From Hydractinia symbiolongicarpus (lineage: Eukaryota; Cnidaria; Hydrozoa; Anthoathecata; Hydractiniidae), in assembly GCF_029227915.1 (NCBI RefSeq), contig NC_079882.1, forward strand, positions 8,184,001 to 8,248,000: a stretch of 64,000 nt of DNA, in the 5' to 3' direction. The position numbers were made by a program, and so were the translations under genes. The notes under the pieces were generated by a model, which was not told the DNA's origin, did not search any database, and was given only the letters and a program-made list of their open reading frames with translations. Below are positions 11,781 to 22,852 of the stretch, in pieces. Every line of letters starts with the position of its first letter. Position 1 is the first letter of the stretch.

Positions 11781-14744
11781 ACAAAGATAGACAAAGGGGC
11801 TTTAATGTGACTTTTACTAAAAATAGAATGGTCACTTAATTTTGTAAACAGTTGGATAAAATTCTGGAAATAAATTCCATGACACAAATCCTGTGATGTA
11901 AAATTGATGATTCGAAATGTAATAACTTCTCAACAAGTTTAATGAACAAAGTAAATCAATATTGCATGAGCAATGAGAATACATTAGCATTTGAATGTTT
12001 CAGTATTCAGGCGTTCGAACCGTACTTTTTTCAAAATGGTGTGTAACGGCTAATCCGATAAAGAAATAAAATTTAAGAAATGAGGAACGAGATAAAATTT
12101 TAAATAAAAATAATTCATTATTTTTTTGTTTTTTTTTCAATCAAATTTTAGCACAAACTAAAGTAAACCAAATGTTTCCATTCCATTATTGTCTCTTTGC
12201 TAAATGCGATGTATTCATCAAAATTTAATTTCATTTCGAATGTATATTGGTTGCATTGATACATTTTAAAAGAACTGACTGGTTGACGTGTCTTTTGGAA
12301 AATATAATAAAGAGTTGTTCAACATTCGGACGTTTTGAAATTTAAAAATTTGAGAAATTATATTCAACAAGTTCAAACAGGAAGAAACAAGGACAAAGAA
12401 AACACAATCAAATTTGTGAAATTCACTGAATCAAATTCAACCTAAATGGATCGTGTTTCCTCCAATTTTTAATATTGGGAAAAAATCGTAAATTGTAATA
12501 GCCATTAAGTCATGGTTGGCATTTAACAGCCTTATTTAGTTAAAATTACAACTGCAATAGTCTGGCCTGGTAGATTTTAAGACCACCAGAAAATAGTCGA
12601 ATCCATCGTAGTCAATCGACAGAAGGTAGGAAGCAATGTCATTCTGCGTTGATCAGGTCGGTTAATTCGACTAATGTCATTTAAGTGGGGACCCGCCTTC
12701 AGCTATTTTTTAAGGTTCAGAATTTAGACATTTTAAAAATACGGGAAGACTTTTTTAGGGAAAATTATAAATGCTCACTAAACAGGAAAAAAAACCATAG
12801 TTTGACAAACAAGGTTGCACAAATTCTTTATTGTATCCAAAAACAACAAGTCAATAACTAATGTCGATAAAAAACCATTAAGAGGCTTTTTACATTTTAC
12901 AAGGTTCTTATGCTGTATAAAGTATAGAGATATTCTTGTATGGTGGCTCAGAGATTTTTAAGTTTTAAGTTTATGTTTTATCTAACAAGTCTTGGATAAG
13001 TTAATGTTTTTTTCAATATGTTTAGGGGCTGTATACATCAGACAGAAGTGGAATTTACATGATGTTTCATTTTGGACTAAATTCAACTTCGATGTTCGCC
13101 TGAACAGAGCCATATCTTATGTTCTTGTCATTTTCATGCCTGCACGCTGTATTAAATTGCATTTCCTTCCGGGATAAATGTAAAATGGAAATATCGAACA
13201 GATTTAAAATTCCACTTTGATAAATATAAAGTGATATGCCACCTGAAATATGTTCATATTACCCAAATGATAGGTATATGACGCATCCTAAGTAACACAC
13301 TGTCGACCGTAGGGGTATAACGTAAACAAATTCTTAAACTTAAACAAAAAAGAGGCCTCCTACAAACCAAGAGCTGATTGTAGTGGGGACTAACCTTAAA
13401 CCAAACAAAATCTTATGAGTTTGAATTTTCTGGTAACTTAGCTACTGTATTTCAGATATTTTGTTGAGCCAGGTCGGGTCGAGTCACATTTTTAACCACA
13501 TAAAAAAGTGGGACTGACGTTGTTCACAACGAAGTGACAACGTCATGACTTTATTTTAGTTTGCCATCATTTTACCAGGAACATAAGGGATGTTACAAAC
13601 ACGTTCAAAAGCATGTGCCAGGGCCTAAAATGTTTCCAAACATCTACAAAAGGATGAACACAACGAGTTCAATGCCTTTATAAAAAAATAAGGCGCATTA
13701 ATTTTGTTTTAAAGCTTCCTTGTTTATGTCCTGGGTCAACTTAGGTTGCATCAAAATCTTTACAAACAGAACAGTAATATAATACAGAAGTCATACATAC
13801 ATTGAAATTAAACTTTCTCCTTTCTGTATCTTTTATAGAATTATTTTTATTATTAATAGCCGATTGTCTTCCATTATTAATATGTTAATGCTATTAAGAG
13901 TGAATACATTTCACACACAAAGCACATCCAGTGCGTTATTCCAGATCAAGAATTCAACTGGGAAGCAATCAATCGTGAGTATAAAATTTATACTATAACT
14001 TGTACCATTGCATGGTGTAGATCATCAAATGAAAGTTATAAGGGAACATTTCTTTAGCGTTGTTAAAAATAAAAGAAAGTATTGCCAAAGATGTTGTTCT
14101 TTTGTAAACTAAATTAATTGAGCAAAGTTAATACCACGAGTGATGCAAAGTTTGAAACTACAATTTTTCCTCGCATATTGTCATCACTATTGTATTTACA
14201 TGTTGTATGTCCAGCACCTTCCATCATTCATATTCAATTCACAAGCTCATCAAAACATGCAATTTTACTTGTAAATTTTTTTTGTTTACTAACTATTTTC
14301 AGCGCCTTTTTACGGTCATAGTGTGAGGTGTTAATTGTAGTAAAAAAAAATCATAATTTAAGGCTACAATAGGACATATGTATTACAGCTATATTTTTTT
14401 GTAAAGATCCTGCCTTGGTGTTGCTTGGGTTATAGATGCAATAGTAAGCTGCTTTGAAAATTAATGTTAAGCAGGATAATTGTTTTTTCTTATTTTCTTT
14501 TCACTATCTATAAGAAAAAACATCCCAAAAGAACTTGTGCTATGGTACAAAATATTTGGATGGGCAGATAAACGTGTTATATATATGTGTGCCTATACTT
14601 TGCCAGGAAATAGGACGTCTCAAAATGGTCTTTTGACAACCAGTAAAACTGGTCTCTAGGGTCAACACGAACAGAATCTTTTCAGTAAACATATACGCTA
14701 TCTTTAGAAATATCAGAAATGATATTTTTCTTTAGTTAACTAAG
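11781..14744. other. Intergenic, no gene recognised
   Basis: About 3 kb of AT-rich sequence. Short ORFs near 12992 and 14118 lack signal peptides, domains or splice context and are probably chance. A short open stretch near 13900-14040 (around IPDQEFNWEAIN) might be a transposon scrap, but I cannot place it. Confidence 0.5.
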
Positions 14745-15356
14745 ATGATGCTGTTGATTCTCTTAATCTGGGTTTTGGCTGTGGCTAATAAAGGTCCGTT
14801 TCACGGTATCACATACTCATCCAAGTTAATCATAAACAAAAGCAAATGAGAAAGGAGAACAATTCAGTTAATAAAAAGTGATCCTCTCCCTGCTTTGTTA
14901 TAAGTTCTTACAATTAAAAACATCTAATAATGCAACAAAATCTTAACCTGTTATTGTAATTTAGTCGTAAAAAATTGAAGTTGCTCTCCTTTCTAAAGTC
15001 AGCCATGCGTTTTTTCGATAAACTTATCAAAAACAACACCATTTTTGTATGACAACTAAAGTTACATGTATTAACTTTTTTTATCTGTTTTAATGTATAA
15101 CTCTTAATGAAAACACTTTTTTACAAAAGAGTCTGGTGCGGGCAAAATGATCTGATACAGAATGCCTTTAGGGAATTCACAAAAGGTATCTTTAAACTCT
15201 ATTGTTGTGAATTAAAGTATTTAATTATTTTCTTTTTATGTGAACTAAATAGCCATTTTGAGCTTAGACGTCTGGATTATAGAATCAATCTGCAAATCAA
15301 TACATCTTCTCATAGCAACCGACATTTGAAACAATATATTCCGATCTAGTTTCCAG

Positions 15357-15653
15357 AACTACAGAATCCATTTAATGAATACATGATTGACATGACCTTC
15401 AATAACTTCCCAATGAGAATGTTTAAGCAGAATGTTAAAGCTTGATCTACAAGCACACAGTGGTGTTTTGGACAAAGGTCGTAAAGGTAACATCATTATG
15501 TTACCTTTACGACATAAAATAACTGTACTAACATTGATTCCATTTGAAAAAGCTTATCATGAAGAGGGTGCAATTCTCCCACCCAAACTCGGTCATAATA
15601 TGTTTGCAGCTCTCGCTGGATTAGGGTTAAAAAGAGTCTTATTTACTGAATAG
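15357..15653 (+). pseudogene. Unidentified frameshifted coding remnant
   Basis: Two adjoining open segments in different frames read like one broken protein. The first, around 15357-15428, includes PFNEYMIDMTFNNFPMRMF. The second, 15432-15653, includes GVLDKGRKGN, MLPLRHKITVLTLIPFEKAY and LPPKLGHNMFAALAGLGLKR and ends at a TAG. Codon composition looks protein-like, and the two parts join at a frameshift near 15430. I could not assign a family. It lies within an intron of locus E and is probably a decayed insertion or retrocopy. A perfect 16-bp inverted repeat lies inside it (15478-15513). Confidence 0.4.
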
Positions 15654-16306
15654 TATTAAATTACACACACTACCGTGTTTCTTCATCGAATTATTGTTTT
15701 AAGAATATAGCGCTTAGAATCCACTTGGACAAGTCCGTTTAAAATTACGGCAAATCATTTGTATCCGTCCCTAGTTTTACCTGGGTGTTATTACAGATCT
15801 TCTATTCTCATTAACGCAGATATTCTGTCTGTGTTTACACAAGCAAAAAGTTGTGCCACAGACCCACCAAATCGGAAATTCAATAGATCTTTAATGACCT
15901 TGTTGCATCAGACACATTTTCTTGGATTTTCCATGCGTTAAAGAATTGATTGTAGTTATATATATATTCCTATTTTGTCAACCTCGTCCGTAGGACTCTT
16001 TTTACATTTAACGTTATGTGGAGATATACCGCCCCAACATTACAAAGTAAAAAAAGAGCCTTTAATTGCTGTTTTATGCTTTATTTAGCGACAGGTCAAT
16101 TATTTATCAACTTGGCGGAGATTTATTCTCGATAATTTTCACCAAATAAACCTTCCCCAAATTACTTTTCTTTGCTGTGCCGTAACTATTTCTGAACATT
16201 TTGAAAAATTGTGATTCTCAAAATGCTAACCTGTAACATCATAAAATGTGAAATTTTCAGATTTATAAAGCAAAGAAAAAACAAAAAACAACCTGCTACA
16301 ACAGTT

Positions 16307-17014
16307 TTCAACCCTATTCGGTCCGGGGGGAGGGGAGGGGCGGGGCGAAATCCGAATAACTCCTGATTGCTTTCTTATATGGCTATGATACTTACTGAGT
16401 TTTAACATTTATCTATTAGACACCTGCATGCTAAATTATTAGATCCCATACCATTCAGAGGCTTTGATATTGACCATTACTCGAAACTACCCCTAAAATC
16501 TCTATGAAATCCTTATAATAGGGAAAATATAATAACTCCTATTAGGATTATCCTTAGAACTTGAAACTTGCAACACAACTTTGTTTCGTCAAGAAAAATC
16601 ATTTTGAATAATTTTGACACGTGACTAATCCGATTTCCCGATTTTGTCGGATTTTACCCGAAAATCGGGAAAAAACGGATTTTCGGTCAATTTTTGGCAA
16701 TTTTTTATTCGATCCATGTAAAAACCGGAGGATATGTTAAAAACATTTTATTTAGCTTTTAGAAACTTCAAACAGAATGTAAAAATTCGCTCTAGCACAA
16801 AAGTAATTATATTTTAAGCAGATAGTGGCATTTTTAACAATTTTCAAGCTTCTGATGACGTCACAGAAAATGTGCTGACGCAAGCAAAAAATTATTGCCG
16901 CCATTTTGTTCCTTTCCTTTGAACAATCCTATGAAAAGTTATTGAGGGGGGGGGGGCGGAATCCGCCCCCCCGGTCAAAGTATGTTCGAAAAACCCCAGA
17001 CCGAATAGGGTTAA
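16307..17014. mobile_element. TTAA-flanked piggyBac-like MITE, copy 1
   Basis: The element begins ACCCTATTCGGTCCGGGGGG and ends with the inverse CCCC..GACCGAATAGGG followed by TTAA at 17011-17014. The left TTAA reads TTCA. Its interior matches the copy at 49300-50046 closely over about 700 bp and has no coding capacity. TTAA target choice plus short inverted termini fits a non-autonomous piggyBac-type element; the superfamily is inferred. Confidence 0.8.
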
Positions 17015-17057
17015 TGTTGTCCTAACTAACCTCGGCTTGAAAACAAGGCTTATTACA

Positions 17058-17123
17058 TTCTCGTCTCCAGAACTCTTTAAGATTAAATCTTGAGTTTATC
17101 TTTAAGAGCTATGGGGTCGAGAA
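17058..17123. repeat. Short fold-back repeat, copy 1
   Basis: Inverted arms TTCTCGTCTCCAGAACTCTTTA and its imperfect complement (TTTAAGAGCTATGGGGTCGAGAA) surround about 20 bases. Two further copies lie at 28081-28131 and 31630-31703. Confidence 0.6.
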
Positions 17124-17994
17124 CAGGCTTATTCAAACAACCTTTCTGGTCAAAATATACTTAGACTAAACGACTAATTTTAAAGTTCTCCACCACAAGC
17201 TATTTCTATTTTAAAATTCACGCGTTTTGAACTTGTCAAAATTCAGAGTGAGCTTAGGACTTAGAATCTTGGGTTATTTCCGCCGAATTTTGAAGCCCCT
17301 GCAGGCCCGGAAGTGGATTATTTTGCAGTGCTGGCGTGTTGGAGAATGCGTCTAGCAAGTTTTAAACGTTGTCTTCCTGCCCTATGTGTGTGCGAAATGT
17401 AGCCTGCCAGGCTGGGGAACATTGACTGTTAGACACTTTTTGCCCATATTTAAAAAATGACGGAAAAACTTGTAGTCTTATTAAGGCTTAGACCGTAACA
17501 GTCTTGCCACCAAAATAGCATTTTCGTATGTTAGATTAAGTTAAATTCCATACCAATTCAATAATGCTAAAAGCATCAAAAATTTTTTGAAAAAAAAATT
17601 AATTAAGAAATTTGTTTCTCACACGTTTAACTCTCATTTTTAATCAAAAATGATTCTTAGCTTAATGATTTAGCAATAACTGGTATTTTGTTTTTAAGCT
17701 ATATAAAACTCTCTGGAAAGAGCATTTTTGGGAGGTAATAGGAATTATGCAAACAAAGTATAGCTATAAACGAGAAAGACTAACCACAACCTTATTTGAT
17801 GTTAGCCTTCAAGGCTGGAGAGACTGGCAAATGATTTACTACTTGAAACGAATAAAGCTCAGCATAATTTTCTCATTAAAAATTGGGACAAAAAATTGTA
17901 CTTAAACATATTCTGGTAATTCTCTCTGTAGCTGTTGAATATTCGACGTCACGTCAGGATGATAGCAATGAAGACGATAACTTAACCGGTGAAG

Positions 17995-19502
17995 ACATTA
18001 AGTGCCGGATAAAACCGATTTAAGCATACAGTGAGATCTTCCTTTGCAAAAAATCGAAAATGTTTTGTAGCTTCTTTAAAAAAAACAAAAAAAAAACTAA
18101 GCGTATGGTGTTTACTTTAGCAAAATTAATATGCCATACAGATTGGCCCGTTCTAATGCTTTTGTTTATTATTTTTGGTGTTTAATGAGCTAGATGTTAG
18201 CTAGCATTAAATATGATGATATAAAGGGGCCAGTTAATTGGCTGACTTGTTCCAAACAAAAAGTGAAATTCTAAGCTGTTTACCAAAATTAGTGATGTTG
18301 CTGGCATAAATCCTTATTGAGTGTACCTTCTTTTTTTAAAAGCACCTGTGAGATAAAATTATCCAGGCTTATTTACAGTGGTTTTAAAATAATAGTTGAC
18401 CTTTTTGGGTGTCTTACTCCGTTTATTTTTTCAAAGTTAGGGTAGTTTTGAAAGTATTTTAACTTACATTTTAACATTTGTGATTTCAGAATTAGAGTTT
18501 GACTTGTTGGGGTAAGCTGGACTTTAAATGTTCTTGCTTCTCTGTTTCACATTTCGAGCCTTTATAATAGTTTATATTTAGTAAGAAAATCCAAATATAA
18601 GGTTGATAAAAGCGATGATATCCTAATTTTAAATTGTTTTCTGTGAGTTACCATCTTGATATTTTTCCAGGAAGATGGAATTTGTAGTTATTTTGGTCGG
18701 TCAAAAACATCTTTCTTTTTGACAGGATCAATTTACAAAAATACTTTACATAAAAAAATAGTAAAAAATAGTAGAATTTGACTGTGCTTTTCCGAATTTT
18801 GTAGCCTCCAAGTTTGTCAAACAAATCAAGTAAAATGAGAATTGATTGGGTTATTTTATTATGCTTTAGCAGTATTCAAAGTTATCAGATATTACATTAT
18901 ACAGTACTTTAGAAAAAAGATTGTGCCCAGCCCTTTTTAAGAAATTGGTGCTTTGGTCCTACTTTTGTCAAAGTAAACTTCAACCAATTAAAAGTATTTT
19001 TTGTATGTACATTTTCAATAGTCTTAATCGTATACCCGAGTTAAGCACTACCTTATTTTTAAGCTCTTAAATATACGACATTGAAGATTTCTTGATTAAA
19101 AATTTTTTTAGTGAACCTTGTCGCAAAATCCTTTCCTTTACAGACTTCTGCGTTAACAAAATAGCTGGTCACAAATTAATATCGTATTTATTGGCAGTCG
19201 TGTGCCCTGTATGTCGCAGTAAAACATTTTCTCTTGGTAAATAGAGTGCGAAATTTCATTAAATTTTTGCCCGCGAGAATTAACTTGTGGGAAGGTTTTG
19301 CTAATAGGAAGGAAATATTGCAAATTTTACGAATTGAGTTTCTTCCCGCGAAAGCAATTTTTAAAGGTCGCAAAATTCTGTCAGTAACTGTAATAGTAAA
19401 CAAACATTTCGTAATATATCTAAATTTAGCTAAAGGAATTCGTAATTTTGCGAATTATGACATTTATTTTCCATTACAATTTGTGTGTTTACATGTCTTG
19501 TA
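17995..19502. other. Intergenic, no gene recognised
   Basis: AT-rich sequence between the broken locus E and the SINE. Overlapping plus/minus ORFs near 19188-19503 are shadows of an AT-poor patch without recognisable domains. Confidence 0.5.
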
Positions 19503-19611
19503 GTGGCGTCGCAGCTTAGTGGTTTATAATGTGGCGTCGCAGCTTAGTGGTTATAATGTGGCGTCGCAGCTTAGTGGTTATAATGTGGCGACGTAGCTTA
19601 GTGGTTATAAC
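19503..19611 (+). repeat. 27-28-bp tandem repeat of a tRNA-like A-box segment
   Basis: There are four consecutive units: 19503-19530 (28 bp), 19531-19557, 19558-19584 and 19585-19611. Each reads like GTGGCGTCGCAGCTTAGTGG followed by TTATAA. The fourth unit (GCGACGTAGCTTAGTGG) runs into the SINE head. The unit includes the TAGCTTAGTGG type of Pol III A box. Confidence 0.9.
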
Positions 19612-19720
19612 TCTTGCACTTTGTGTGGGGGACCGGGGTTTGATTCTCCTCGGCGGCGACTCAATATGGGCGAGTGAAGTTTACCATAGCCCCGTTAATT
19701 AACTTTTCAGTAAATGCCTG
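19585..19720 (+). mobile_element. tRNA-derived SINE head
   Basis: An A-box-like TAGCTTAGTGG is followed about 40 bases later by a B-box-like GGGTTTGATTCTCC, the spacing expected of a tRNA-type Pol III promoter. Acceptor-stem pairing is poor, so it is not a functional tRNA gene. The following CGGCGGCGACTCAATATGG would be the SINE body. The right end is not defined by sequence alone. Confidence 0.65.
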
Positions 19721-20992
19721 GCAAAGTATTGTTTGCTGCGAGGTCTTCTTTGCAATTCCAGTCGAAGAAAGAGAAGGCAACAATGCAAAGCCACGCTTTT
19801 TAAACGACTCGTAAGTAACATTTATCTATCCACCACATTCATCTTCTGGACATCAACACAACATAACCAAGAGACTTGTCTTCAGGCTCCTCCTCTGGTA
19901 GACATATATTTTACTTGATTTGATTATAGAAGAGCTTATATTTGGTTCAATTACTTTTACTTTCTTCTTTGACAATTATTTTCAATCCATGCTCCTCTTA
20001 AACTTGTTCTATCGGTTTGATGTGCTTTACTGCAAAACCTCTTCTTTAAATTGCTCTTTTCATAACGTGATGAAATATAATGCAGTAGTAACCTTCCATA
20101 AACTTGTACAGTTGTTTAAACAGTAAAAAAGCTTCTCTTGAAACTGAGCTCAACTTTAGGAGAATATAAGGTTTCAAGGCGTGATATATAGCTGAAAATG
20201 CGGTAAAATGTTTGTCGCACCCACAATTAATCCGTACACACAAATTGTCCGTCAGATTTATAAAATTTGCAGATATTGGCAATAATTGGTCGTCAAGACG
20301 TTGCTAATGAAATAGAACCAACACCCTATTCTAAATAAGAGCGAAGTTTGCCCAAATTTGATATTTTTTTTAAAAAAAATGTGATTTCTTATAGCAATCA
20401 AGAACCCTTGACGGTCCTTTTACCAAAATATTTAAAATTTTAATGGAATTTCATTCAGTTCCATAGTCTGATTTATACATTTTTTTTCTGAACATAATAG
20501 AAAAAGCGGGATTAAGCTAGCTAAGTATGGGGGTCGTTTACGTGAAATGCGGGGTGAGACAATTGCCGCGATTAGACTTTACCCGGAATGATTTTTTCCC
20601 GTCTTCAAATATGAGTGTGCCGGGATAGTTTTTATTTTATTTTAATCGAAATATGCAGAAACCATTTCGCCGAATCGTAATTCCGCTTAGCAGGGACGGA
20701 ACAAAATTGTTGTGAAAGACAAAGTGATTTTAAAGAGCGGGATCCCGACAAACATCCTAAGCCGCATGTCATGTAAACAGGCCTTAAATAACTACCAAGC
20801 TAGTGGGATTGATACCCTGATCTAAAAAGACTCTTAAACAATTCTGTCACGTCTCTAACTTGTATAAATATCAAACCAAACAAGAAGATTTCAACCAATG
20901 ACTAAAAGCCGACATTTATTGATGTTCTTGCATTTGGAGATTTTTATGTCACCATCATTCTCCTATTTTATCATGAAAAAACTCGATGTGAC
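19721..20992. other. Intergenic, no gene recognised
   Basis: Small ORFs at 19733, 19920 and 20046 are mutually overlapping or lack features. Nothing else is supportable. Confidence 0.5.
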
Positions 20993-21378
20993 TTAAGGTC
21001 GGTTTCCACTAAAAGTCGTATTGTTGTTAATCATTATTCTGTATGTTAAACGACGTTTACACTAGGAAGCATTTTTGGCGTCAAAACTTCCTTCTTGTCC
21101 CAACATTGTGCGAAATATAAAGCAAAAGTTTAAAGAAAACATGTAGAAATATGTAGGCTTTCCTTGATCTCCGCATAAACGCCCATTAACCGCCTAAAAA
21201 ATTATCAAAAAATTTGATTTTAAAATTCACGTCTAACAGGCGTTTAAGTTGCGTCTAACGAGCGTCTAACTCGCGATACAGGTGCGTTATACGTTCACAC
21301 TAGGCGCTAAGGCGCTTAAGAAATAATACTCGACAAGCTTATCGCCAGTTTGACACCTAGTGGGAACCGAGCTTTAAA
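20993..21378. mobile_element. Short TIR element (MITE)
   Basis: The left end TTAAGGTCGGTTTCCACTA and the right end CTAGTGGGAACCGAGCTTTAA are imperfect inverted repeats around about 340 bp of noncoding sequence. That sequence is rich in GCG(T/C)CTAA-like motifs and internal short inverted repeats (ACACTAGGCGC and similar). The left boundary is clear; the superfamily is not. Confidence 0.65.
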
Positions 21379-22700
21379 GTCTACTTTCTTTTTCTTGTTT
21401 TGTTAGTAAATACATCCATTATGATCTGTAAGCATTTTTTGTTTTGTTATTGTTCTTGTATTGTCAATGTAAGTTGAGAAAGTCAAACAGACGTAAACAT
21501 ATAACACTAACATAAACGTACTTTGTTGTGAAAGTCGATTTCAAGTGGGAAGCAACTTTACGTAAGTTGAAAATAAACATTTGATGTATCCGCAAATGTT
21601 AGCAAAATTTTTAATAAAACTATTTTTATTCTTAGACACCTTTATATAAACAACGCAAATTTTTAGCTAGGATTCATTGTCACTTTTTATTCTCTTGCAG
21701 GCTAAACGTTGATTAGTTGTTGCTTTGTTGTTCATTCACTTAAAAATATCAAATTCTCCTCTTTTTTATTGCTTCCTTTGGCTTGTGCGCCAATAAAGTC
21801 CATAATTGTTGTGCAAAATAGAAAAAATTCGATCTCTACAATTCTATTTCTTGTTTCGTTTTTGTAGTACAATATGTGTTTCCAAAAAAGTTGTTACGGT
21901 GACTGTTGTGCAACAAAATTTAGGCTATTGGTAACCAAGCTTTAGGCTTGTGCACCAATTACAACTATGATTTAATTTGAATCAGTTCTTGTTTAAAACT
22001 TGCATAAGTTGTAGAAGAAAAACATGTCTCAGAAACTGATGTTGCTTTAATCACAGATTGTGTCCTTTTTCTTTCTCTTATAAACCTATTTTAGTCTGGT
22101 TGTTACTGTACTTTTTTTTCTCTTTTTGAGGCGAATTCAAGCCTCGTTTAGCATGTATCCTTTAAAAAATTACCAAAGCTCGAATCTATAAAAATTTAAG
22201 AAAAATGTTAGCAATCAATTCTCTTACAGAAATAAGTGTTTTCTATTTAATTTTAACATCAGAAATGTCCATAAAGAGTTTACTCAAGAATAGGGCGTTT
22301 ATATGAGAAGATCTAAGGTTCTGATTAAACCAAAAGTGAAATAAATTCGAGGGGAATCCCCAGTAAAACAAAAGTTTATTTCACAGATGTATATAAACCT
22401 GAGAAAATGATAGCCCATTAACATGAAAACAGTTGAAGATGTGAATTGATTGCTTTTGATGACGGTTTATACAAAGGACATTTTGGATGGCTATCAATTT
22501 ATTGTTGCGTTAATTACGAAGTGTGGTCAATTTATAATGAACATGCAGCTTGAGGTTGTTCTGCATATAAAGTTAACATCTAAATTATGAACTGTAATTA
22601 AGACGATATCTACGCAGGCACATTTATCAACTCCCTCTTTATAACATTAGCATAAAGAGATGAAATTTAATAGATAGTGTGGACGACAACAAAGACTTTT

Positions 22701-22708
22701 TATATAAG
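22701..22708 (+). promoter_or_regulatory. TATA-like box upstream of the 22.85-kb gene
   Basis: TATATAAG lies about 150 bp before the first coding exon. Between the two, a CTTTTCTTTCAG acceptor-like string precedes the ATG by only 14 bases. The leader is therefore either made of an upstream exon plus an intron or is trans-spliced. The TATA assignment is by sequence only. Confidence 0.35.
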
Positions 22709-22852
22709 AACAACACAGTTCCAACCAAGCTGGTCATTGTATTTATTTCTCTATTGTTCTAAACAGCCTTAGATCCTAACCTGCTATTCTCATTAAGAAT
22801 ATTCTTATAAAAGTATGTAGTGTTACCTTCTTTTCTTTCAGTTACAGCTAAG

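Larger units (their letters stand above)
14745..17994 (+). pseudogene. Truncated N-terminal copy of the poly-arginine/lysozyme precursor (locus E)
   Basis: Three exon-like pieces match the first three exons of the locus at 22.85 kb. At 14745-14793 lies a signal peptide starting MMLLILLIWVLAVANK, following a TTTAG acceptor and ending in phase 1 at a weak GTCCGT donor. At 15132-15185 lies a second exon (VWCGQNDLIQNAF) with a GTATCT donor. At 17932-17994 lies an acidic exon (AVEYSTSRQDDSNEDDN) after a CTCTGTAG acceptor. The position where the third donor should be reads GAAG|AC instead of GAAG|GT. No arginine-repeat or lysozyme exon follows before the next gene. The enlarged second intron contains a MITE and an unrelated ORF scrap. 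I read this as a degenerate tandem duplicate; a short transcript that reads through the lost donor to a nearby stop is possible. Confidence 0.65.

Noticed and set aside
15107..15349. 80-codon ORF as an independent gene
   Set aside because: Its first part coincides with exon 2 of the broken locus E, in phase; the rest is intron read-through.
19585..19660. Functional tRNA gene
   Set aside because: A and B boxes are present but the acceptor stem does not pair, and the B box deviates from consensus. A tRNA-derived SINE fits better.
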